DNA of 64,000 bases. It comes from JBKEDC01 sp047972995. GTDB taxonomy: Bacteria > Bacteroidota > Bacteroidia > Bacteroidales > Prolixibacteraceae. This document shows positions 1 through 7,207 of the stretch, one piece after another. Below the pieces are notes generated by a model, which ran no database searches, was not told where the DNA came from, and worked only from the letters and a program-made list of their open reading frames with translations. Location of the stretch: assembly GCA_047972995.1 (NCBI GenBank), contig JBKEBD010000002.1, forward strand, positions 219,074 through 283,073, read 5' to 3'. The position numbers and the translations under genes are program-made. How positions within the stretch are numbered: the stretch's first letter is position 1; every line of letters starts with the position of its first letter.

Positions 1-1
1 A

Positions 2-457
2 CATCAAACCAACAAACCAGAACTTTTGTTTGAAAAAATAGAAGATGAAACCATCGAGAAGCAAGTGCAAAAATTGCTAGACACGAAAAAAGCCAACGAA
101 ATGGCAGTTGCCGTAGCAGCACCAGTAAAAGAAGAATGCACCTTCGATGACTTCATGAAAATGGACATCCGCACAGCAACAATCTTAGAGGCTAAGCCTG
201 TAAAGAAAACCAAAAAGCTAATGGAGATTCTGCTTGACACAGGCATTGACAAACGCACCGTGGTTTCAGGTATTGCCGAGCATTATAAAGCCGAGGAAAT
301 TATCGGCAAACAAGTGTCGGTGCTCGTAAATCTTGCCCCTCGCGAAATGAAAGGTATTGTGTCGCAAGGCATGATTCTAATGGCAGAAGACGCCGATGGC
401 ACACTACGCTTCGTATCGCCAGAACAAGCCGTGAAAAACGGTTCGGAAATTCGATAA
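2..457 (+). CDS. metG: Methionyl-tRNA synthetase, C-terminal part (5' end outside window)
   Basis: The frame is open to the left edge, so the start and the catalytic core lie outside the window. The last ~110 residues form the OB-fold tRNA-binding domain (Trbp111/EMAP-II type) fused to the C terminus of many bacterial MetRS proteins. Recognisable pieces are DDFMKMDIRTATI, VSGIAEHY and LAPREMKGIVSQGM. The stretch before it (PELLFEKIEDE) matches the end of the MetRS anticodon-binding region. The enzyme charges tRNA-Met in the cytoplasm; the appended domain normally mediates dimerisation and tRNA binding. It is the last gene of its strand here, followed by two hairpins. Confidence in identity is high; length cannot be judged. 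Confidence 0.93.
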   Translation, partial: HQTNKPELLFEKIEDETIEKQVQKLLDTKKANEMAVAVAAPVKEECTFDDFMKMDIRTATILEAKPVKKTKKLMEILLDTGIDKRTVVSGIAEHYKAEEIIGKQVSVLVNLAPREMKGIVSQGMILMAEDADGTLRFVSPEQAVKNGSEIR

Positions 458-463
458 AAACAC

Positions 464-489
464 ACCAGTTCCCCCACAAAGGGGCTGGT
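464..489 (+). terminator. Weak hairpin just after metG
   Basis: ACCAG and CTGGT pair around a CCCC/GGGG inner stem with a short asymmetric bulge. No long T run follows, so termination here would be weak. Confidence 0.4.
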
Positions 490-559
490 TTCTGCAAACC
501 AATGTGCCGAAACTAGCAATAGAAGACGGATCGGCGGTTTGCGCTATTATATTTCCCTG

Positions 560-591
560 TCCTCACAGTCTAAGGATTGTGGGGATTTTTT
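560..591 (+). terminator. Hairpin with T run downstream of metG
   Basis: TCCTCACA pairs with TGTGGGGA (one G-T pair) over a 10-nt loop and is followed directly by six T residues. It is the better candidate for ending metG transcription, about 100 bp past the stop codon. Confidence 0.6.
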
Positions 592-887
592 GTGCCCCTC
601 CATTTTCATAATTCGTAATTGTTTTGCCTGAAAGGCAATCCCGTAATAGCCTAGGTATTCATGCCTAGGATTATGGTTCCGCATGGCATAAGAGCTGAAA
701 GTCCGACCCGTATAATGAATTATTACGGTTAGCAATGTTCATAGTGATATTGTTTGAATATAAAATATTTGGTAACTATACAATAATAGATATCCCAGTC
801 AACATCTTGAAAAAAAACGGATGCTTCTTCATGAAGCACCCGTTTAGGATTAGACGAGCAAGTTAACCTTGCACCGCTGTTTATTTC
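592..887. other. Intergenic stretch without a supported gene
   Basis: No convincing gene. It holds a small hairpin (TTGCC/GGCAA, 624-638) and two copies of GCCTAGG (649-655 and 663-669), each containing a palindromic CCTAGG. A 62-codon minus-strand frame crosses this DNA but has no recognisable product. The part at 800-887 lies downstream of the minus-strand PurF-like gene. Confidence 0.5.
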
Positions 888-2786
888 TTAATAAGCTCTA
901 CCGCTGTTTCCTTCGTAGAAGTTAATGTATGATTTGTTCACCACTTTGTTTCCTCCGGGAGTAGGATAGTTTCCAGTGAAATACCAATCGCCCGTGTCGT
1001 TCGGACAAGCAATGTGTAGATTCTCGATGGTTTGATACACAATATCAACCTGTGCTTTACATCCTTCGGGTTTTAATTGTTCGGCAATCTTATCCGATAT
1101 TTGTTCGGCTGAGAATGGGCGATAAATATCCTTCACATAGTTCACCACATCTTCTTTCGGTAGGTTTTCTTGTGCCTTACATCTTTGGTAAACCTCATCG
1201 ATGATATGCGCTTGATTGCTTTCCTTGAGCAAGGTAATAGCTGCATCAAATGCTGCAAATCGGTTCAACTCTGCCATGTCGATGCCGTAGCAGTCGGGAT
1301 AGCGAATTTGCGGAGCCGAAGAAACCACAATTATACGCTTAGGGTCTAAACGATCGAGTATGCGCAGAATGCTATTCTTCAAGGTTGTACCTCGCACAAT
1401 CGAATCGTCGATGATAACCAAGGTATCTTTATCTTTTTGAATCACGCCATAAGTCACATCATAAACGTGTGCCACAAGATCATCTCTACTCGCATCATCA
1501 GCAATAAAGGTTCGGAGTTTCGCATCTTTAATTGCCAATTTTTCTATGCGAGGCTGAATCGAAATAATCTCTTCAATATCGGCATCGGTAAGATGACCAT
1601 TCTTTGCTCTCAATTGATTTTTCTTCCACGATACCAGCTGATCGCCAACGCCTGCTACCATGCCATAGAAAGCAGTTTCCGAGGTGTTTGGAATGAAAGA
1701 GAATACCGTATTTTTAATGTCGCAATTAATTTTATCCATGATAGTTGGAGCTAGCAGTTTACCTAAGTTTTTACGCTCTTGGTAAATATCTTTATCGCCA
1801 CCTCGCGAGAAATAAATGCGCTCAAACGAACATGATCGGCGCTCTTGTGGCACACGTACCATGTTAAATGACACACTACCATCTTTACGAACGATTAGTG
1901 CTTCTCCCGGCTTAATTTGGTGAACATCTTCGGCTTCCACATCCATCACTGTTTGAATAACAGCACGCTCAGAAGCCACCACCACCACTTCATCATCGAT
2001 GTAGTAGTTTGCAGGACGAATTCCCCATGGGTCACGAGTCACGAATGCATCGCCATGTCCTAAGACACCTGCCATAGCATAACCACCATCCCAATCTTTA
2101 CTTGCACGCTCTAGAATATTTTTAATATCGAGATTTGCCTGAATTAAAGGTGAAATCTCTTGATTGGTATAGCCTTCATTTTTAAAATGACGGAATCGGT
2201 GTTCGTTTTCCTCATCGAGGAAATGCCCCACTTTTTCCAAAGCAGTAACCGTGTCGGTGTAATTGGTGGGGTCTTGCCCAAGTTCTATTAATTTAGCAAA
2301 CAGCTCGTCAACATTCGTAAGGTTGAAGTTGCCAGCCAATGCCAACGTGCGCGACTTCCAGTTATTCTGACGAACAATAGGGTGACAATACTCAATGCTA
2401 TTGTTTCCAAAAGTACCATAGCGCAAGTGCCCTAAATACAATTCTCCAGCAAAAGGCAAGTTTTCATATGCCCATTCTAGGTTGTTAACATCCTTGCGGT
2501 CTTTAATAGCTCGCTTAATAGGTCGAGTAATTTTTGAAAACACATCTTGAATTGGGCTCGATTGTACCGAACGATAGCGGTGCATATATTCTTGCCCGGG
2601 CTTCATGTTTAGCTTCACACTCACCGCTCCGGCACCATCTTGCCCACGGTTATGTTGTTTTTCCATGAGCAGATACAGCTTGTTCATGCCATATTGCCAC
2701 GTTCCATATTTTTTTTGATAATAGCTTAACGGCTTGCGCAATCGAATCATTGCGATACCACACTCATGCTTAATTAATTCACTCAT
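888..2786 (-). CDS. PurF-like amidophosphoribosyltransferase family protein
   Basis: 632 residues with the two PurF modules. The N-terminal class II glutamine amidotransferase has its nucleophile Cys9 in HECGIAMIRL, RGQDGAG at 47-53 and GHLRYGT at 119-125. The C-terminal phosphoribosyltransferase has the PRPP loop VIIDDSIVRGTT at 457-468. In PurF a short propeptide is removed to expose the Cys; eight residues would be lost here. The protein is longer than classic PurF (about 450-510 residues), with extra segments between the modules and at the C terminus. Bacteroidetes commonly encode such a long paralogue besides canonical PurF, so PRPP amidation in purine synthesis is likely but not certain. 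It overlaps the upstream SPOR gene by one base (TAATG), implying one transcript. Confidence 0.85.
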   Translation of the reverse strand: MSELIKHECGIAMIRLRKPLSYYQKKYGTWQYGMNKLYLLMEKQHNRGQDGAGAVSVKLNMKPGQEYMHRYRSVQSSPIQDVFSKITRPIKRAIKDRKDVNNLEWAYENLPFAGELYLGHLRYGTFGNNSIEYCHPIVRQNNWKSRTLALAGNFNLTNVDELFAKLIELGQDPTNYTDTVTALEKVGHFLDEENEHRFRHFKNEGYTNQEISPLIQANLDIKNILERASKDWDGGYAMAGVLGHGDAFVTRDPWGIRPANYYIDDEVVVVASERAVIQTVMDVEAEDVHQIKPGEALIVRKDGSVSFNMVRVPQERRSCSFERIYFSRGGDKDIYQERKNLGKLLAPTIMDKINCDIKNTVFSFIPNTSETAFYGMVAGVGDQLVSWKKNQLRAKNGHLTDADIEEIISIQPRIEKLAIKDAKLRTFIADDASRDDLVAHVYDVTYGVIQKDKDTLVIIDDSIVRGTTLKNSILRILDRLDPKRIIVVSSAPQIRYPDCYGIDMAELNRFAAFDAAITLLKESNQAHIIDEVYQRCKAQENLPKEDVVNYVKDIYRPFSAEQISDKIAEQLKPEGCKAQVDIVYQTIENLHIACPNDTGDWYFTGNYPTPGGNKVVNKSYINFYEGNSGRAY

Positions 2787-3259
2787 TATTCAGGAATGTC
2801 TTCAGTAATTAATTGGGGATATTGAATCTTATCGTACACTACAAAAGCATTCGGATAAGTATTTTTAATTTTATTTTTAATAAAAAGGGCCTCACTTTTG
2901 GTTCTACAGTCTCCTACCATGAGCCTAAAACTCGGACTTTTATATTCCATGTAGATTGGGAAATCTGAATAGTCGACCATGAATTGATTGCGCATTTTCA
3001 AGGCTTCATCGCGAGCCGATGTTCCTGTGAGCGATAAAATCTGCACTCGGTAGCCAAATACCGATGCCGATTCTTTGGTTTTGCAATCTTGGATATAGGT
3101 GTCAAGCATTTGAGCCACAATGGGCTCTTGCATCACTTGTGTGCGCTGAATAATAGAAATCGTGTCTGCATCGGTGCTGCTTTCTTGCGCTGAAACACGA
3201 GGTGTAAGAATTGTAAACACTGCTACCAGTGTAAAAACATATAGAATGAACCGTTTCAT
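2786..3259 (-). CDS. SPOR-domain secreted protein
   Basis: 157 residues. A signal peptide (hydrophobic residues 5-20, likely cleavage after VSA around 24) precedes a linker and a C-terminal SPOR-type domain from about residue 68 (FGYRVQILS, RLMVGDCRTKSEA). SPOR domains bind denuded septal peptidoglycan, so an envelope or division-site location is expected. The gene is first in a pair with the PurF-like gene, sharing a TAATG stop/start; whether the two functions are linked is unknown. A TAnnTTTG box ends only five bases before the ATG, suggesting a leaderless or nearly leaderless message. Confidence 0.75.
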   Translation of the reverse strand: MKRFILYVFTLVAVFTILTPRVSAQESSTDADTISIIQRTQVMQEPIVAQMLDTYIQDCKTKESASVFGYRVQILSLTGTSARDEALKMRNQFMVDYSDFPIYMEYKSPSFRLMVGDCRTKSEALFIKNKIKNTYPNAFVVYDKIQYPQLITEDIPE

Positions 3260-3264
3260 TAGGG

Positions 3265-3272
3265 CAAATATA
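3265..3272 (-). promoter_or_regulatory. -7 box for the SPOR/PurF-like pair
   Basis: On the minus strand this reads TATATTTG, an exact TAnnTTTG match, with TTTC 19 bases upstream in the -33 position. It sits five bases before the start codon of the SPOR gene. Confidence 0.6.
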
Positions 3273-3333
3273 GTGTGAATTAATGAGCTCGGAAATTTTT
3301 AAGCCGGAAGAGTTACGGTAATTTAATAAAAGA

Positions 3334-3374
3334 AGCTCCCTCTAACTCCCGCTAAAGAGAAATCGGAGGGAGCT
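3334..3374 (-). terminator. Terminator of glmM; member of a dispersed repeat
   Basis: AGCTCCCTC and GAGGGAGCT form a 9-bp stem. On the minus strand the hairpin is followed by CTTCTTTTATT, giving an intrinsic terminator for glmM. The arm sequence AGAAGCTCCCTCTAACTCC recurs exactly at 50980-50998 inside the TonB receptor gene, and a related hairpin lies at 34598-34629. Confidence 0.7.
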
Positions 3375-3380
3375 AATATC

Positions 3381-4760
3381 TTACAATTCTTTTATCTCTG
3401 TCATAATTCGCTTTGCCAAAGCATTAGCACTTTCTAAGCTAGTCGATTCGGCATAAATACGAATGATTGGTTCGGTATTCGATTTGCGAAGGTGAACCCA
3501 CTCATTGGCGAAATCAATTTTCACACCATCGATAGTAGTTACTCGCTCATGTGCATATTTCTTTTCCATCTGCACCAAAATAGCATCTACATTGATATCG
3601 GGAGTTAATTCAATTTTATTCTTCGAAATGAAGTAATCAGGATATGTTTTGCGCAACTCTGAACACTTCATGCCCAATTTTGCCAACTGTGTTAAGAACA
3701 AGGCAATACCTACCAAAGCATCGCGACCGTAGTGGCTTGCTGGATAAATAACCCCTCCGTTTCCTTCTCCACCGATAACTGCATTGGTGGCTTTCATTTC
3801 ATTCACCACGTTCACCTCGCCCACAGCCGATGCCGTATGACTTCCGCCATGTTTCTCGGTAATGACGCGCAAAGCTCGCGATGATGACATATTAGAAACC
3901 GTGTTACCCAGTGTGTGGCTCAACACATAATCGGCCACTGCCACCAAGGTATATTCTTCATTAAACATAGAACCGTCTTCGCTGATGATTGACAAACGAT
4001 CAACATCGGGGTCAACCACGAAACACACATCTACTTGCTGTTCTTTCACAATTTGGCAAGTTTCTACCAAGTTTTCGGGCAGTGGTTCTGGAATATGAGC
4101 AAACTCTCCAGTAGGCTCTTCATTAATTGGCACAATGTTTTTTACGCCCAAAGCTTCTAGCAGCACAGGAATGGCCACACCGCCCACCGAATTTACGGCA
4201 TCGAAAGCCACGGTAAAGCCCGCAGCACGAACAGCTTTAGCATCTACCAAATCTAAATCGAGCACTTGGCTTACGTGTTCATCGGTGTAGTCTTTCTTTT
4301 TCATCTTACCAATGAAATCTACTTCGGCAAACTCGAAACTTTCTTCCTCGGCATACTTCAAAATTAAAGCTCCCTCTTCGGCATTTAAGAATTCACCTTT
4401 GCCATTCAATAGCTTCAAGGCATTCCATTGCTTAGGATTATGGCTTGCGGTAAGAATAATTCCGCCATCGGCCTCCTCGGTAGTTACAGCAATTTCTGTA
4501 GTTGGAGTGGTCGCCAAGCCAATATTAATAACGTTGGCTCCCATGCCCATGAGCGTGGCGCAAACTAATTGTTCTACCATCGGACCACTAATTCGGGCAT
4601 CTCTACCCACCACCACTTTGGGTGCTGTTTGTGCTGATGCTGCAATCAGCCATTTAGCATATGATGCTGTGAACTTCACCACATCAACAGGAGAAAGTCC
4701 ATCGCCAGACTTTCCGCCAATAGTTCCTCGAATTCCTGATATTGATTTTATTAAGGTCAT
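3381..4760 (-). CDS. glmM: Phosphoglucosamine mutase
   Basis: 459 residues, close to the family's usual ~450-460. The phospho-serine loop TASHNP (Ser106), the metal loop DPDVDR (Asp250, 252, 254), the sugar-binding GGEGNGG (330-336) and the C-terminal phosphate loop RKSNTEPIIRIYAE are all present. The enzyme converts glucosamine-6-phosphate to glucosamine-1-phosphate on the path to UDP-GlcNAc for peptidoglycan and lipid A. Phosphomannomutase/phosphoglucomutase members share this fold, so the substrate is inferred from overall resemblance. It is transcribed alone, ending in the hairpin at 3334-3374 and diverging from the helicase gene. Confidence 0.88.
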   Translation of the reverse strand: MTLIKSISGIRGTIGGKSGDGLSPVDVVKFTASYAKWLIAASAQTAPKVVVGRDARISGPMVEQLVCATLMGMGANVINIGLATTPTTEIAVTTEEADGGIILTASHNPKQWNALKLLNGKGEFLNAEEGALILKYAEEESFEFAEVDFIGKMKKKDYTDEHVSQVLDLDLVDAKAVRAAGFTVAFDAVNSVGGVAIPVLLEALGVKNIVPINEEPTGEFAHIPEPLPENLVETCQIVKEQQVDVCFVVDPDVDRLSIISEDGSMFNEEYTLVAVADYVLSHTLGNTVSNMSSSRALRVITEKHGGSHTASAVGEVNVVNEMKATNAVIGGEGNGGVIYPASHYGRDALVGIALFLTQLAKLGMKCSELRKTYPDYFISKNKIELTPDINVDAILVQMEKKYAHERVTTIDGVKIDFANEWVHLRKSNTEPIIRIYAESTSLESANALAKRIMTEIKEL

Positions 4761-4916
4761 TTTGTGTTGTTATTTTAATAAATGATGCTGTAAATGTAGT
4801 ACTTTCAAATAGAATACGAAGCTCTCCCCCTCTATCTTGAAGAAAAAGCCAAAAAGAAAATCGCTAAAGCCACTAAAAATTTATTATTATTGTATGATAA
4901 TAGCAGCTTTTCAACC

Positions 4917-7148
4917 ATGAACTACAACAGCGAAGAATTAACAGATCTTTTATCTCGCTTTATAAATACGACCAATCAGCATATTTTCCTCACGGGGAAG
5001 GCGGGGACTGGGAAAACTACATTTCTACGAAATTTAGCGCTCAACACGCATAAAAAAATGGTAATTGCTGCGCCCACAGGCATTGCAGCTATTAATGCAG
5101 GAGGGGTTACACTTCATTCGCTTTTTCAACTTCCTTTTGGTTCATTCTTGCCCGACAACAATGGGCTCGATGTGCTCGAACATAGCACTGTAGCTTTCAA
5201 CACCCCAAGCACCTTGTTTAAAGGATTTCATATGCACAAAAAGAAGCGCCAAATTTTGCAGCAAATGGAGTTATTGGTTATTGATGAAGTGAGTATGCTT
5301 CGTGCCGATTTGCTCGATACTATCGATTTGGTATTGCGCAGTGTGCGACGAGAAAATCGTTATCCTTTTGGTGGAGTTCAAGTGCTTTTCATTGGCGATT
5401 TACTTCAGCTTCCCCCTGTGGTGAAGGATGAGGAGTGGCTGTATCTTTCGAAATATTATAATAGCCCTTATTTCTTTGCTTCGCAGGTGTTGCAGCAAAC
5501 TCCCATGCTTTATGTTGAGCTAGAGAAAATCTATCGCCAAACCGATGCTCGATTTATAAACTTACTGAACAACTTACGAGAAAATACCATTACGGCTGCC
5601 GATATTGATGTGCTCAATGGCTTTTATCAGCCCGATTATCAGCAGAAAACCGACGATGGTGTAATTATGCTAACTACACACAACCGTATTGCCGACGATA
5701 AAAATGCCTCTACATTGGCCATGCTTTCAGGTCATGAGAAGCGATTTAAATCCGAAGTAACAGGCGAATTCAACGAATATAATTATCCTGCCGAAGCCGA
5801 ACTTGTGCTGAAAGTAGGGGCGCAGGTCATGTTCATTAAAAATGACTATTCGGGCGAGCAGCTTTATTTCAATGGCAAAATTGGCTTTGTGGAATCTTTC
5901 AACGATAGCGGAATTACGGTAGCATTTAACGATGGTTCTGCATCGGCTGTGGTGGAACTTTACACGTGGGAAAACAAAAAATATGTGCTTAATAAAGGAA
6001 GTAACGAGATTGAAGAATCGGTAGCGGGTACATTCAAGCAGTATCCGTTGAAACTAGCATGGGCCATCACGGTGCATAAAAGTCAGGGGTTAACGTTCGA
6101 TAAGGCAATTATTGATGTGAATCGCGCCTTTGCTCCTGGTCAGATTTATGTAGCACTTTCGCGCTTGCGAGATATTAGCGGATTAATTCTCACCTCGAAA
6201 ATTCCCGACCAAGGCATCCCTATCAGTGAAACACTGAAAGATTTCAGCAAACGAAAAAAAACAACAAATGAACTGCCGCCAATTTTACGTGCTGCATCCG
6301 ATGCCTATTTGCAAAACTTCTGCTTAGATGCCTACGATTTTTCTCGATTGCTTTTTGAGCTTCGTTCTCATGCTGAAAGCTACAATAAAACCGAGAATAG
6401 ATCGGAGAAACAGCAGCATAAAAATTGGGCATATAAACTCTTTGATGATACCCAAGATTTGAAAAAAGTAGCCGATACTTTTCGTAATCAGATACACAAA
6501 ATTATTTACGAAAAGACCGACGGTTATCTTGCCGTGCTTCATGAACGCATAGAAAAGTCTATTGGTTATTTTGAACCCTTAATCAAGGGGCAATATCAGA
6601 AAGTGCTTGATCATATGGAAAATATTCAGCAAACTAAAGGTGTGAAGGCTTATCGTTCGGAATTGGAAGATTTGGCAAGTGCATTCACCAATCAGTTGCA
6701 GCTCATTTATAAGGCGCAGTCTTTGCTGAAAGTTACGCAGGAAGGAAACAGCCTAGAGAAAGGCGATGTGAAAAAGCCAAAATTTAACCGAGTTACTTCT
6801 GCTCCAATCATTCGCGAAAGAAAAAAGAAGGAAACAAAGGCGAAGAAAATCCCCACGCATGAAATATCTTATGAGCTATTTAAACAAGGGAAAACAATTG
6901 CACAAATTGCCCAAGAACGCACACTGATTAAAACAACTATTGAGGGGCACTTATCTAAATATATTGAAACTGGAGATATTGATATTAGTACCTTCGTTTC
7001 TGCCGACAAGGTAGAAACCATTAAGAAAGCGTTGCAAGGGAATTTGGGCGCGCAGCTCTCTGCTGTAAAAGAGGCATTAGGAAGTAATTATTCCTATGGC
7101 GAAATTAGAATGACTATCAGCCACCTGAAAGTCAAAGAAAAAGGGTAA
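4917..7148 (+). CDS. Pif1/RecD2-like SF1 DNA helicase with C-terminal helix-turn-helix domain
   Basis: 743 residues from the ATG at 4917; a TTG nine codons upstream is possible but less likely. Helicase motifs appear in order: Walker A LTGKAGTGKTT, Walker B LLVIDEVSM, motif III GDLLQLPPV, and motifs V/VI AITVHKSQGLTFDKA and QIYVALSRLR. This arrangement is typical of Pif1-family 5'-3' helicases. After a basic, lysine-rich linker the last ~90 residues (SYELFKQGKTIAQIAQER...) resemble the helix-turn-helix domain also found at the C terminus of RecQ helicases. A role in replication, recombination or unwinding of structured DNA is inferred. It is a single-gene unit between glmM and valS. Confidence 0.82.
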   Translation: MNYNSEELTDLLSRFINTTNQHIFLTGKAGTGKTTFLRNLALNTHKKMVIAAPTGIAAINAGGVTLHSLFQLPFGSFLPDNNGLDVLEHSTVAFNTPSTLFKGFHMHKKKRQILQQMELLVIDEVSMLRADLLDTIDLVLRSVRRENRYPFGGVQVLFIGDLLQLPPVVKDEEWLYLSKYYNSPYFFASQVLQQTPMLYVELEKIYRQTDARFINLLNNLRENTITAADIDVLNGFYQPDYQQKTDDGVIMLTTHNRIADDKNASTLAMLSGHEKRFKSEVTGEFNEYNYPAEAELVLKVGAQVMFIKNDYSGEQLYFNGKIGFVESFNDSGITVAFNDGSASAVVELYTWENKKYVLNKGSNEIEESVAGTFKQYPLKLAWAITVHKSQGLTFDKAIIDVNRAFAPGQIYVALSRLRDISGLILTSKIPDQGIPISETLKDFSKRKKTTNELPPILRAASDAYLQNFCLDAYDFSRLLFELRSHAESYNKTENRSEKQQHKNWAYKLFDDTQDLKKVADTFRNQIHKIIYEKTDGYLAVLHERIEKSIGYFEPLIKGQYQKVLDHMENIQQTKGVKAYRSELEDLASAFTNQLQLIYKAQSLLKVTQEGNSLEKGDVKKPKFNRVTSAPIIRERKKKETKAKKIPTHEISYELFKQGKTIAQIAQERTLIKTTIEGHLSKYIETGDIDISTFVSADKVETIKKALQGNLGAQLSAVKEALGSNYSYGEIRMTISHLKVKEKG

Positions 7149-7192
7149 AACAAGAACCAGCCGCAAACGAAAGTTTGCGGCTGGTTCTTGTT
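7149..7192. terminator. Bidirectional terminator, perfect 20-bp stem with GAAA loop
   Basis: Two perfectly complementary 20-base arms (7149-7168 and 7173-7192) flank the tetraloop GAAA. It lies between the convergent helicase and valS genes; the AACAAG/CTTGTT outer ends provide T-containing tails in both directions. Confidence 0.9.
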
Positions 7193-7207
7193 TGTTCAAT
7201 AAGCTAA

